Shown: positions 10,761 to 24,085, counted from the first letter of the stretch. The stretch is 64,000 nucleotides of DNA from Hyalella azteca (GCF_000764305.2 NW_025935811.1:206402-270401); one strand, 5' to 3'. A program made the numbers and translations. Notes: generated by a model not told the origin, from the letters alone.

Positions 10761-13700
10761 AGAATGAGCTTGTTAGAGCCTACTAATGCGCACGCGCAAG
10801 TCCATAACACAACGCTGGTCGCCCACAAACAAAGCTGGTCGTTGAACACGGGTGGCGGTTGTTTATTTTGTCACGGTATTTACCATGCAGATGAGGAGTC
10901 GAGGTACCAACCTGCCTGTACCATTAAGCCATGCCTGTGTTGTACTAACCGAGGATCCGTGATTGCGAAAACGCGTGTGACGTGGCATAATCCAGTTGAA
11001 TCATAATGTTTTTCTTTGAAACAACATAATTTCGACCTCAATTTTTATTACCTGCATAATTAGTGCACACGTGAATGGTAAAATATAGTGTTTGTATAGC
11101 CATTTTACCATATTTATTGTAATGCAAGCTTTTTTCTTGTGACATTTTTTACTGTCTCATATAGTCCATTTAAAAGAATTCCAAAAATGCATTCTAGTCT
11201 CTTGTAAGCGGTAGAGAAAGTCTCCATGATTCATGTTATCAAGATAAGTAGGAAGCTCAGAGTGAACTCAAGAACTTGTGTACCTTAACCAAGAGTCCAA
11301 ATTTTATGGCTTCCGAAAAGAATTTGCCGCCTTCAACTTCTGACATTTTTAGAGGAAACTGACGGAAGTAATAAGAGAGAACGCGACTCCTGCAAACCTC
11401 GCTGCGAACTTGTGGGGGCGACCTGAATTTATCTGAATTTATCTACGGGTATCTAATATATTTATCTATGTTTGGTTTCCGAATTTATCTATCGTAATCT
11501 GAGTGAAGATTTATAATAACGACATGTATATCGATCCATCGCGTGCGTCTCCCATCGCACGATCTTGCTCTAATCATGCAAAGAAGGATCGATGTCACTC
11601 GATTGCTTGAATCAGAAATGCACTATAAAATTAAAAGCAAAGAAAATTTCACAATGTTCACCATATCTTCATGAAAAGCGTTTTGAAGTCCATCTTCATT
11701 TAATATGAACTGTTTTTTTTTCTATATATGTGGAGAGTTTCTGAGAAATATCTCTTTAAATTTGTAATGCAAAAAGAAACACTGCAACTACAATTTTTAA
11801 CTTGGATAAACTTTCATGTACACGGTTAAAATACAAAACGCACACATTACGCAAACCGCACTACGCCATATATACTGATGCATTAGATATACAAGTCAGG
11901 TTAATTAGAAATTTGCTTTCATAAAATAACTGTTGTGACCTAGAAATTGATATTATACGTTGAACCAACCTTTATTAGTAGGGAATTGATTAAAATTAAA
12001 TTTTGGATGAACTAAAAAATCTATACAATTTGTTCAATTGCTTGCGTCTCTTCAGCAGGTAATTAATTTACTAACGATAAATTAATTAATGATTTATTTA
12101 ACTTAAGTAGTTTCCAACAAGTCTGTATACGAGTGAAGGGCTAATACGTGGATAATTCCAATAAGTTTAATGCTTGCTTGATCTGAAAAAAATATTCCCA
12201 TGATGACTGGAACTAGTCTGTTGCCCTCAGAAAAATGAGTTAGACTTTGTTCAAATTATGATGCACTTTTGAACTGTATGACCCATTCATTTTCTGAGTG
12301 TGTGGTACCCTCTCGAGTCAGTCTACCCTAGGTTCGGGAGCCTGAAGCCCCCCTCCAGAAGTCGCCCATCCCGCCAGGCTGAACTTCCGTACATCAAAAG
12401 CTTGACAGCCGCGCGGCGAAGAGCCTCGAATTACTCGATATTTTAACTCGAGTGCAGGTATTAGCAGAGCTGGTATGACTCGCAGTAAATCATAGCCGTG
12501 CTGCTACAAGAAAAGCAGGTTAGTGTCGCACTGGTGAAACAAATATTGTAGCCGCTTAACGGATCCTGGGATCGTTGGTCTTTTGCAGTATTTGGGCTCT
12601 AAAAGTTATTAGCTGTAATGGTATGACAATTTATCATTTAAAAAATAAAAGTTCCTGACTTTAAACCAGCGTATTTTATGTAGCTTGGTAGATATTTATT
12701 GATAAAAGTGCGCGAAAGTTTAATTTGTACACATTCAAGATGATTGGTTCAAGCAAACTTCTAAATTTTGAAAGTTATTTAACATTTCTATATGAAATGA
12801 TCAAAAAGCTCAATTATTTTGAACTGTCAGGAACGATAAGGAGTTAGTTTTACGCTGCAGAGTGTGAATCCCAGAAAAACATCATTTTAATCGGGGCAAA
12901 AAAGTAGGACGTGGATAATAATTTAGCAACAACGATTTTATATATTGTACTGAAGTTGTTAGATAAAAGTTATAACCAATTTATTACCATGACTGCTGTG
13001 CATGGTAGATGAGACGGGTGTCTCCTTTAAAATATGTTAAATATGATCCCATAACAATAATTAATTATCACGCCTGAATAGTATATGGGCCTACGTGACA
13101 ATTGTTGCAGCAGGCAAATATGATACTTGCAGTTCTTGCCCTATATAGGCCTACTGTCTGCCTAAACAAATTTGGTGTGGGATCTTCACTCTGAAACATA
13201 AGTTTGACTTGGTCCAAATAACAATTCACAATTTTGCCCATGCGTGGATCATCCTGACACTTTTTGGAACAGCAAATGCTACGAACAGAAAACGTGTCAC
13301 AATTTGGACAATATCACGCATTAATTTTTCTGAATGTTGCTTTAGGCAGGTTGTAGGAAATTTCGGCCGGCTTGACACAAGCTTGGGCCTCGATCGTTGC
13401 TTGTTAGGAGCCTTCAATCAAGCGGGATGAGCTAGCACAGCCCCTCTGTATATACAAGCCACACAAACAAAATGGCCTCCATGCACACTCTTATTTCTTC
13501 CTCGTACATTTCTTAGGCTCGTCTTCAAATCGATATTTACGTAGAAGGAATAAGGAAATGCGCAGAACTTATTTGGAGGCGAACATATATGCAGTGGTCT
13601 ATAAGATTCACCTCACAGTATAATTCATGAGAAAAAATATGTATCACAATAACTGATTTGAGTTCTCTATTTTCTGGCATCCTATGGTTTCGGTTTTCTG

Positions 13701-15039
13701 AATTTTCGAAGGCAATGAAATATTTTTAAGCCCGCCCATTAGTTGATGATCATTAATCACTGAATCAAAGGTTGAAGGATTGCCTATATATTCTCTCAGA
13801 ATTTTAAATTTTACATTGCATTTTTCCGATCACTGCTGGCACGCGTGTTTGTCCTCTTAACATCTTTAAGATTAATACGAGAGATGATTTGGAGTTTAAA
13901 ATATCTTATATATGAAAAAATACAAAATATGAGGTTGTATAATAATTTCTATGCAGATTTCAAATTCACGCTTTTCGAAATTGCGTAAATAGATTTGACC
14001 CCTTTATATTAACTCTAACTAAACCCTCTATTAACTCTTTGTCTAGTGACTCTATTAATGCTTACGAATCTTCTATATTTTCATTGCATTGGAGGTAGTT
14101 AATTATTTCATAGACTATGGATTAATTTCGCTGCTTTCGAGTAAACGCGCCACCTATAAACCCGCATGGATCTATTTATTTTTGATATCGTGAGTTACAA
14201 CATTCGAATTACAAAGAATCGCAGTGCGAAACCGTATTTTAATAATATTAAATCTTAGTTAGTAAACAATCACTACGTACGTCAGGCATTAGCAGTACAC
14301 AAGCTCTCGTTGTTTAGCGCAGCGCAGCAAATTGCTAATAAAATTCGGTGCAAATTAACGACAAGCATACCTCAGGCCATATTATATTGGATATATAAAG
14401 GTCTTCTACGTCCAAACGTACAATAAATAAACTGGAAAGATCACATATCATATTAGTTTGTTGGTACCATATTATTATTGCACTCACTAGACGCAAACTA
14501 ATATCAGATGCACGGTTACCATGCTGCATCCAATTGCTTCGCATTGCCTGGGGATCAAATGAGAAAAAACAGGGTTTGTTATAACATCCACATCAAACTG
14601 TATCAAGATCTAGACTTCATATCCTATCACCTAGTTTTTATAATGATATTAGTGCTAAATTTACAGGGGGTTATTAATTCTACACGTAATTGAAATTCTT
14701 TTTCAAAACAATAATACGGGATTATACCTGAATAATACGGGAAAAAATTTCCCAAAAATACGGGAAACGTGGGAATAATAACACTTGAAAATAAATGCTA
14801 CAGAAATTGTACTAATTTTGATCAATATTAGAAGTAAGACTACAATGAGGGTTTTCATAAAAAGCTGTTGTTAAAGAACCAAAAATTTCAGACATTTTTC
14901 TTAATCTCCTAGTATTTGAAGTAATCGTATATATCTTTATTTTTTACATAACATAATATAGTGATGTCAGCGCTGAAGTGTAGGCCTGATGTGGCCTGTG
15001 GCCGATTCCTTTCCTTTTCGTGCCTTGTTCACAGAAGAT
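10761..15039. other. Long intergenic stretch, no supported gene
   Basis: Mostly AT-rich. GC-richer pockets at about 10770-11000, 12300-12440 and 13200-13440 carry open frames on one or both strands, but none has a recognisable domain or convincing splice sites. The minus frame near 12345-12430 reads RRAAVKLLMYGSSAWRDGR, reminiscent of LINE or pseudogene debris but not assignable. Confidence 0.5.
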
Positions 15040-15228
15040 TTAAAATCGTGTCATTTGACCGTATTTTTTTATGACTGGCGATAGTTTGAAGTAGCTACTC
15101 GACTTCCACCGGGTTCGATATGGTGCTAGGCATTTCAAATCTGAACATATATTTTCCATAGCTTTATCTAGTCTGTTCTTGAACGTGTTCATACTTGGAG
15201 CGGGTCTTTCATAATGAGACGAAATCAT
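15040..15228 (-). pseudogene. Possible LINE reverse-transcriptase C-terminal fragment
   Basis: The minus frame contains the segment ERPAPSMNTFKNRLDKAMEN. Non-LTR retrotransposon polyproteins commonly end with a segment of the type '(V)APS(V/L)N(S/T)FK(N/S)RLDK', so this looks like the tail of such an ORF. No reverse-transcriptase core (YADD-type motif) is visible upstream on the minus strand, so it would be a truncated relic. The match is short and made from family knowledge alone; a chance match is possible. Confidence 0.35.
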
Positions 15229-17040
15229 AATAGATGTGGCAATTTTTAATAGTACAGCGTATAATCACACTTTATTTATGTACATTGTTTGTATATGAAC
15301 TTATAGTCCTAAATAATTGGGTTGTCAATTTGAAAACATTAATCTCAGATTGCTAATACATGCAGGAACGACTGAAGAATAACCAAAACGAAATCCTTAG
15401 CGTCGATCGTCTTTCAATCGAGATTGAATATCTCACGCGATTCAAAAAAAATTATGTAAGAATAAAAATACTGATGAGTATAAATCTCCCACCCAATTTT
15501 GAAAAAGATTGAATTTCATACGATCTGTATTGATTTGGTGAAGGAATCACAATACTGACCCATTTTCATCAATCATAATTCACGTCAACGGTTATCAGTA
15601 TTTGAATAAGATTGCAACAATTATTTGTTAATACATACGCAAGAATCAGCAGGTGATGGTAGACCGCTCTTACATCATATGCGAATGAGAATGTATAGAA
15701 AGGAATTAACAATATGTATATTAACGAAATGTCCTAATAAGGGGAATTCTTTTTATGATTTATGTATACAAAGGAAACTACCCTAAGGCTTTGTAAATAA
15801 AATACTCGGAAACCTACTTGTTGGCGCCAAATCCTGAAGGTATGAACTTCAACTGATATTGATTGCGGTGCTTCGTTACAGTCGTGTCACGGTTATGTTA
15901 CGGTCACGCTACAGTGGCACGGTTTAGTTACGTCGTTACCGCACCTGATGTTACGACTTTCGGTGACCTTTGTTGAAACTTCCCATAGCGAATCGAATAC
16001 GATGTTCGTGCAAGTCCAAACTTAATCTTTGGGCGAACTTTATGCTCTACATTTAGAAAGTCGCGATTCAAATATGAACTTTTTGAGACATTTATTTCAT
16101 TTATTTTCGACATTGATTAGACATAACAAAGAGACATTTATTTCAGTGGATGCCTGCTTTAATTGAATTGAATATTTATTCGAGTGCCTCGTCTGTTACA
16201 CCCGAGTGTCAATGGAAATTTAATTACAGGTTCAGAGTTCTCATTATTTTTGTGCGAGTAACTCGAGTGAAACGAATCATACATTACACTAAGTATTAAT
16301 AATTTAACATAGATAATTACAATTAGGTGTTTTATTTGATTACAAATTATATACAATCGATGATATAACGTTTTTAAAGACAGGAAAAAAAGTAAGCTAA
16401 TTCAAACTAGAAGAATTAGGAATATAAAATTTGTATTCAATTGTGCACTTATAAAAAACTTATCGGATTGGAAATACTTGTGCACTTATAAATTATTCCA
16501 ATCACTGAGCGTTTTCTGAATTAAGAAAACTATCAACATTCAAATTTGATTGCAAATTCTAGTTCCGGTGCGATATTGTGCAAAATTGTAATTGAGTGAA
16601 GCACGTAGAATAATTACCGCTGCAACTGAGTTTTTAAACATATAATATTACAAAACATTTACTCAAGTTCAACTTAAATTCGTGTAGAGGAAAAAATTTT
16701 ACTTTTTTTTTGCTCTTTTTATTTTTTTATAAATCATATAAACAAATTGAAAAAATTTTAACTACATGTCTCATTAAGGTTCAAACACCATTGGTTTCAT
16801 TAGCAATGTTTCAGATTATTTTCATGAATGAGACATAGAGATACAAGTAAACACTGGGTAATATATTTCCTGAGTATGTATATGATGAAGAGTTATATTA
16901 ATGTGCAAGAGTTGAGTGTTCATGTCGAGCTCTTGAGTCAGAGGATAGCTCCTCAAATGGCCATCTGAGATGAGCTCTCATGTAACCATTTGCCGGGCTC
17001 TCTAAAGAGCAGTAATTATACCAGGGTCCTGCGTGTGGCA
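15229..17040. other. AT-rich intergenic DNA
   Basis: No supported gene. Around 15860-15960 the motif family GTTACGGTCACG/GTTACAGTCGTG is repeated irregularly. Confidence 0.5.
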
Positions 17041-17612
17041 GGAACTGTTCCTCGGGTGCAAGATCTTCAGTGCGTTGCAGGAACTGTTTCTCGGGTGCAA
17101 GATCTTTTGTGCGTTGCAGGAACAGTTACAGGAACTGTTCCTCGGGTGCAAGATCTTTAGTGTGTTTCAGGAACTGTTCCTCGGGTGCAAGATCTTTAGT
17201 GTGTTGCAGGAAATGTTCCTCCGGTGCAAGATCTTTAGTGTGTTACAAGAACTGTTCCTCCGGTGCAAGATCTTTAGTGCGTTGCAGGAACTGTTCCGAT
17301 CGGGTGCAAGATCTTTAGTGCGTAACAGGAACTACTCCTTGGGTGCAAGATCTTTCGTGTGTTACAGGAACTGTTTCCTTCGCGCAATATCTTTAGTGCG
17401 TCACAGGAACCGTTTTTTGAGTGCAAGATTTTTCGCGCGTTACGGGAACTGTTGCTCTGGTGCAATTTTTTGCGTGCTTTACAGGAACTGTTCCTCGTGT
17501 ATGAGATATTCAGGGTGTTACAGGAACTAATCTTCGGCTGAAGGATCTTTCGTGTGTTACAGGAACTATTCCTCGTGTGCAATATCTTTCGTGCTGTACA
17601 GGAACTGTTCAT
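17041..17612 (+). repeat. 39-bp minisatellite, about 14 copies
   Basis: Unit GGAACTGTTCCTCGGGTGCA followed by AGATCTTTAGTGCGTTGCA, spaced 39 bp in the first two units (17041, 17080), with one shortened unit near 17120 and increasing divergence to the right. The 39-bp period keeps frames open, giving 13-residue repeats (QELFLGCKIFSVL) over 17033-17530 and a minus frame over 17274-17666. No promoter, start context or family supports translation. The left half is more homogeneous than the right. Confidence 0.93.
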
Positions 17613-19297
17613 AAAGCACAATGAAGATAAATTAATTGCGATTGCCATTAATGAACTAATGTTCACGTATGATCTATTTTATTCAATAACCTTAGCACAA
17701 TTGTCTGCTCTGCACTAAGCTCGATTTTTTATTTGAAAAAGAGTCACCCTTTATAGCAAACCCTTTCAGTGTAAAACTTGCTTTTTATTATCTCGGGCAA
17801 TTAATCAATTAATATTATAATTCTGACTAAATCTAATATTTTTGTACGAATGTTGGTAGGCGCTTTGATAAGACCGTTAATCTTACATCATAATCAAATC
17901 TCCTAATTATGATCATTATCTGATCAAATCTGTATGATTAAATCATGCATATTAACTCAGTCACCGTATATATTAACTTGAATTTAGCGACAGAGCATTT
18001 TTGACGTTGTTACGCGCAACCGGCACGTATTACAAGCTAAATTCTTTCATTCAGACTACGGGAAAATATCGCATTTATTTGACAACGGTCAAAAAATTCA
18101 TTCATCAAATTTTTCACTTGATGTAGTAGAAATAATAGACAAATAAGTAATAAATAATTATCGAGAAGAACTAGAAACATTTTTGCTCGATTGCAATAAT
18201 ATGTAAACTCTCGTGATTTACAGTATAACGTAGGCTTATCGTACGCTTTGAAAATTCGTAATAACTTTGAGACAAGGAATGATATAACAAAAAATTTAAA
18301 GATAATGATTGACATATTATCAAACTTATGTAAGTAAAAGGTTAATGCCTGGCTTCATGCTTAGGATGGGGAACAGGATAGATCACTTATTTATTACGCA
18401 TATTGATGCTTATTACGATTGTGATTACGAAAATTGTGATTATTCATCAAAACATTATATTTATCCATTTGACACTTTAACTTCGTGGCTTTAATGGAAT
18501 TAGCCGGCATATAGGCCACCATGATAATGGCAGCGGCTCCAAACCAAAACCCTAGTAATACATTTCGTGTATGTTTAGTTTAATAAAAAATTAAATTATA
18601 TTCATTATTGATTTAGTTTTGATACGAGTAAAGGCCAGATTCTTATTCAGTTAACCATGTTAAAAAATTATCTAATATGAATTGAAAAGCCTGTTACTCA
18701 TAATAATATATATAATTCTATTTTATTTAAAAATTACCGTTACAATTTTGAAATTACAACATTCGTAAGAATTTGCCCAAAGCGACAGTAAAATAAATAA
18801 TATTACAATTCACGTGAATTTCACTAATGCTTGTCAATTGCATTATGCTTAATTATTTTACAACCATTCCAAAACAAAATAATGACAATGACATACACCA
18901 TTTTCAGCAATACATTAATTTTTTGAAGTCCCCATCGTCTTGAGGAGTTCTCGGGACACAATTCTTGCGGAAGTCAAGAGAAATCAGTGAGTGGTGGAAA
19001 TCTTTCAAGGGAAATCTTTCACTGTCAGCACCTGAGACCATTACACGCGAGGGGACGGCCTGAGATGCTGGCCACAACGTCGCACGTGCTGACCGTTTAG
19101 TTGTGTTGGTGTTTGTGTGAACATCTCAAGCACGACTGATGAACACACGTCCTCTGACTATTGTGACAAAACCCGCTCACGGAAACCACCGAGATGTTAA
19201 TGAGGGCTTATGGGCAGCAGCAGCCAGACTGATTGATGGTTCGGTGCCTTGGCTCTGTAGTAAAGGTATAGATAGTAGCGAATAGTAGGAAATACCG
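17613..19297. other. AT-rich intergenic DNA
   Basis: No confident gene. A 45-codon minus-strand ATG frame at 18904-19041 lies in a GC-richer pocket (18940-19290) and is discussed as a finding. Confidence 0.5.
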
Positions 19298-19745
19298 TCA
19301 TTATACTTACATAGGTAGTGGGGCTGAATAAAGTAATTATACTGACGTAGAAAGTGGTGCTGAATAATTTAATTATACTGACGTAGGGATGATGGTGACT
19401 AACGTGATTATACTGACGTAGGGGATGATGCTGAATAAATTATACTATACTGACGCAGAGAATACCGCAGAGAATACTGAATTATACTGACGCAGAGAGT
19501 GATAGTGAATGATGTAATTATATTAACGTAGGGGGTGAAGGTGAATAACGTAATTATACTGACGTAGGGAGTGGTGGTGACTAACGTAATTTTACTGCAT
19601 GACATAGGGGATGATGGTGAATAACGTAATTATACTGACGTAGACAGTGGTGTTGATTAACGTAATAACACTGACATAAGGGGAGGTGCTGAAAAACGTA
19701 ATTATCCTGACGTAGGGAGAGTGCTGAACAGAGTAATAATTTTAT
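19298..19745 (+). repeat. 35-41-bp degenerate minisatellite, about 11 copies
   Basis: Repeated GTAATTATACTGACGTAG core followed by a variable G-rich GGGATGATGGTGAATAAC segment. Spacing varies between about 35 and 41 bp, so no frame is maintained. Copies are diverged, indicating an older array. Confidence 0.9.
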
Positions 19746-22700
19746 ACTGGCCCGCTGTGTCAGTATATTATTGCTCTGTTGCTCCGTTCGAGCCTCAACA
19801 CAAACATAGCTCGTGGCTAGATGATTGAAAAATACAAGTATATATAGTTTTTCTTTTTACATTTACATTCATGAAATTCGTCAGGCAATTTAAAATTTAA
19901 TGACGTTCTTGATCATAAAAAATTCATTTGGCATTTACTGCTGTTTAATATCCAAATATTTGACGATCAACAAGAATAGAGCAAGTTTTGAAAAACGACT
20001 CCTCAAACCTTGTACGTAATCGACATTTGAAAGGGTAAGTTCATAAGTAAAGTCGACATATTTCAAGGCTTTCATTTTTTACCAAAATTTAATTTATAAA
20101 TTGCGGAGTCACTGCATGGTGCCATTCGATATTGGATTATTAGACACTTTAACTTCATGTTTACATATTCGAAAATTCAAACGTTGAAATTTTACATGCG
20201 TGACTCACGTCTTTCGAGAATGTAATTTATGCGTACAAATGTAAAAAAAGAACGAAACTGTTGAACTCATCGTATTCAGCATTCACATCAAAAGAAATAA
20301 CAACTGCATATTTTGCCTGCAAACTTTCTTGTTTAAGGAATAATTTTCAGAAAAAAATTAATAAAAAATTCTGCTTCCATGAAGAAAAATTGTCTGTATT
20401 CAATTATTTCAAATTTTTAATTCACACTCGCACACATAAAATGTGTTAGTTGTGTGCACATAATTTTCAACTTACCAATAGAAAACGGATCTTGAATTAA
20501 ATTTTAAAGTATAATCCCAAATTTGGCTTTATAACAAATAGGGAGACGGCATTAATTTTTTTTTTATACAGCATCCTACTAATGTTGGTTAAAATTAATA
20601 ATATTAAATCATTATTATAATGGTTTAAATTAAATCTTCTCTATGACAATAATTCAGGTTCCCGATATTAAGTCTGACTGAAAGAATTTAAGCCATTTCG
20701 GTTTATACGTTGCGTGTTGACAGGCTGAGGGCTCGACACTTGAGGTCAGGTTACGTGGGCTGGTAGGTTTAGGATGTCAGGAAGACACTTCGCTGCTCGG
20801 CCACATCGAAACCAAACAATGGCAAGGGCCACTTATACCGGGCACGTCGAGGACTACTTCGCTTCCAGAGCTCCAAATGTATGGAGAATAAGAGTCGGAT
20901 TGTCGCCGGCCGACCAATGGCCACCAAGTACGGCAGTAGCGGTGTACAACGGGAGTGCAGCATGCGGAATGCATGTGCATGGATAAATGAAACTTTGATG
21001 AACGTTATTTGGTGATGAATTTCTGTTGTTTCACATAGACGGCGATCCATCGTGGCCTGGGACTGCTATGTCCCAAACAAATATTAAGGAAAGGAATACT
21101 AAGGACTATACAATTTAAGATAATTTTACCTTCTTTTTAGTTCAAATGGGAAATATTTACGCTTCCTAGGTATCCCAGCTTCATTTTATTGATTTCTTTA
21201 TCGTTTCATATTCGAGTACGGTGAGCAAGTTTACATGTAACGTTCGTATTGTTTTCAATCATTAAGCAATAATTATAGTGGCAAATCCAAAATGAATTGT
21301 TGAATATTTAAAACCAAGCCGAGGTACAAATGAAGATTATGTTAAAATTAGCGACGTCCAAACGCAGATTTCGTCTTAAATCCAACGAATGGAATCGCTG
21401 GTGAGTTGAAATATTTCCTACAGCTGTAGATGATTATTTTTGTTGAAAAGGCATATATAGATTGAATGCCTTAATAAATTTCTTATATGGGCACTTTAAA
21501 TTTATTAATTTTTATTTTGTACATTTCAAATTTTTCCCATATTCTATTTTCAGCACCATAGATCAAAAGCCATTTCCTAATTTTGATTTCATTAAAAAAT
21601 TATGGTATGTCTTACAGGATGCCAAATTTTAAACATTGTTCGGCATGAAGAGATGTTATGTTTCCAGCTATTTCAGCTTTGCCATGATTGGCTCAAAGCA
21701 CTTACGAATCAAAGCTAATACAAATATTTCTTAGATATGTTTATCTCAGCTCAGGAAGAGACAGCACAAACTTCAAGATATGGTGCTTATAATCCCAATG
21801 TATTCACCTTGAGAAGGTTTTACTCCCCAAAATGTACACTGTCTAAAAAAGTATTTAATTATCCTATATAAAATTGTGATTATTCATCAAGACATATTAT
21901 ACTTATCAATGCTTGTAATAATAAATTCAGAATAAGCACAGTTTCGGCAATGGTGCACGAGTCGGATTAATTATAGGTTTAACGAATAGGATTAGATTAA
22001 TGAATGAAAAATTTCGCCATAGCATATATTAGTTGAAAAAATGAGTATATGAACGAATAAATGAAAAAAATTCGAAACCTTGAATTAGGAATCATTTTAT
22101 AGTTGCAATAAAAATTTAGGATGAAAATGTGTTCATCCAATATCAAGGAGTGTATTTGATTTGAACTGAATAATTTAAGAAGTTTTTCTCCCTTTTTATG
22201 CAATATATTCTTTTCAAGCACAACTTATCATTATTTCCGCATTTTCAAACAATTATTCAATATTTTATATACCAATAAAACTCCTTATTGTTAGGAATAT
22301 TTGCCGTCAAATTGCTAGCAACACGAAAACAGCGTAGCATTTTACGTTTGGGTCTTTAATCTTTGGCCGGGGTATTTGATGATAGGAAAAATGTCTCCCC
22401 ATTGAAAATAACTACGGTCGTTCATTCCGAAATAAATAAATCCTTAATAGATTAAAGATTACAAAATTTGAAAAGCTTGCGAAAAGTTTGAAGTCGCATT
22501 AAACTTACCGCTCCAAGAACTTTATATCTAAATATTATGATTCTCATAGACTCGTGGTTACTTACGAGTATATATGAATGCGTTCAAATTCATAATAAAT
22601 TCTTAGCAATAAAATAAAGGCTTATAAAAATCTTATTAAGTGTCTTGATAATTTCCTAAAATAAGTGTCATTTAAATAAATTAAATAGCGATAAAAAATA

Positions 22701-22754
22701 ATAAGCTAAAATTTTTCTTTAAATCAGATTAAATATTTCAGACTTGCGACTCAC
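19746..22754. other. AT-rich intergenic DNA with one GC-rich pocket
   Basis: No supported gene other than the doubtful pocket at 20763-20986, listed separately. The rest is AT-rich with only short chance frames. Confidence 0.5.
20763..20986 (+). CDS. Doubtful exon-like GC-rich pocket, unknown
   Basis: A GC-rich island in AT-rich DNA. An AG at the end of GGTTTAGGATGTCAG could act as an acceptor just upstream of the reading frame, which stays open to TAA at 20984-20986 and includes GHVEDYFASRAPNVWRIRVG. Two minus-strand frames are also open across the same bases, so the strand is undecided. No domain is recognised. It may equally be non-coding or transposon-derived. Confidence 0.2.
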
Positions 22755-22857
22755 CCATGGCGGTGAGACTAGGATCAGTGTAGGGCAGGGAGCTGAGCAT
22801 GTCGATGGATTTCTCGCTCTTGATTGGACCCATCTTGAGGATATGGTGAGAAACTTG
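22755..22857 (-). CDS. Internal coding exon of an unidentified gene
   Basis: On the minus strand a CCCCCAG acceptor precedes 22857, and a canonical donor (GTGAGT, 22754 downward) follows 22755. The 103-bp interval is open in the frame starting at the first base. It encodes 34 residues beginning QVSHHILKMGPIKSEKS, followed by IDMLSSLPYTDPSLTAM, plus one base (phase 1). GC content is well above the flanks and third positions favour C/G. I see no stop-free extension beyond the splice sites, as expected for a real internal exon. The protein family is not recognised. Partner exons must lie at higher coordinates (upstream) and lower coordinates (downstream), probably across long introns. Confidence 0.62.
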
Positions 22858-23762
22858 CTGGGGGAATATCTAGGTATAGGTACTGTGACTAGGGAGGAAC
22901 GTACTAGTTGAATATCCAAGTATATGATACTAATAAATTATGTGGGTGAGGCCAGCAGCACCTGCTATGAGAGCTTGCTTGCGATATAGAAATAGGTGCG
23001 TTAAGAAATCTTGACAACATGTGTAGGACAAATTGTAAAGGAGAAAATAAATAGAGGATCAAGGATAAATTTTACAGGAGATCTCAATCGCGAAAATTAA
23101 TAAGGTGATATTCAGAGAATGGAAAAGAGAGAGATTAGCACAATTCGATCACGCGACTGATTGCCAAACGCTATATAGAAGTTTTCAATTAACACTTGTA
23201 ACGAGTTTTACCGACGTAGCTAGATGCACATTGTTTACTAACGAGTTTACTATGTTTCTACAGTAATTTTTTATGCTGCAATAATATCTAGATAAATATG
23301 TTAAAAAAGTTTTATGTAACAAACATTCTTGACTGTCTCACCGAACATCAATTCTAAAAAAGAAAAATTAATGAAAATTTTTCCACAGTTCAGAATATAC
23401 AAAAAATAGTTTGTCACATATTTTTCCGACCAGATTAATTCTTCTTCATAAAAGATTCAGTCGCTCACATTTTTTTGGTAACGGTATTTCATTCACGACT
23501 TACACGCTTGTCCTAATTTTTATTTTCAACATCATAGTTCATGATAGTAGCTGATCATTGCACTATTTCAAATTAATCAATATCATCTTAAGGCGATTTT
23601 TTGTTGTCCTTACAATTGCCTGCAAGTCTAATACGATCTAATGATCTCTCATTAGAGCATTGAAAATACTCCAAAAAAACTTAATCCTACACAACGATAA
23701 AACCAAACATCGCGTTCGCAGTCAATTTTAATCTCATCTATTAATTGATAATCGTCCTTCAG
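22858..23762. other. AT-rich DNA between two exon candidates
   Basis: Nothing recognised. The right end (AATCGTCCTTCAG) is the proposed acceptor of the next candidate exon. Confidence 0.5.
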
Positions 23763-24085
23763 TTTCGCCAAGACTGTCAGGGCTTCGAACTGACATTAGC
23801 AACGCAAGTGTAGGAGATTCAGAGGAGATTATCATGGGTGATTGGGAAGCGATCGAGGATGTGGCGGCAGATCGTGACACGCTGCTCGACACGCAACTGG
23901 TGCTCGTTGCGCCACAACGCTCCGCTGACACTCACGCCACGCATGCCACGCCCGCGCCACACCGCGCGGGGGAGGAGCCTAGCGCCGAGGGTAGACGCGG
24001 GCAACCCGCCACCGCAAGCGAGGGGAACTCCCATAGCAGCGGGAAGTCGGGTGTCATAGCAGCGTCCTCATCCCAGAACCATTAA
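23763..24085 (+). CDS. GC-rich terminal exon candidate, unknown protein
   Basis: An acceptor-like CGTCCTTCAG ends at 23762. From there one frame is open for about 107 codons to TAA at 24083-24085, and codon third positions are strongly C/G in an otherwise AT-rich region. The first half is acidic (SEEIIMGDWEAIED, then AADRDTLLDTQLVLV). The second half is a low-complexity Ala/Thr/His/Pro and Ser/Gly tail, typical of a disordered C-terminus. The ATG at 23834 is internal and in frame, so an alternative is a short standalone ORF of 83 aa. Minus frames are also open over part of it. No family is recognised. It cannot belong to the same transcript as the minus-strand exon at 22755-22857. Confidence 0.45.

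Noticed and set aside
12345..12430. Minus frame reading RRAAVKLLMYGSSAWRDGR as a reverse-transcriptase fragment
   Set aside because: Too short, no catalytic motif, flanked by stops; no confident family assignment.
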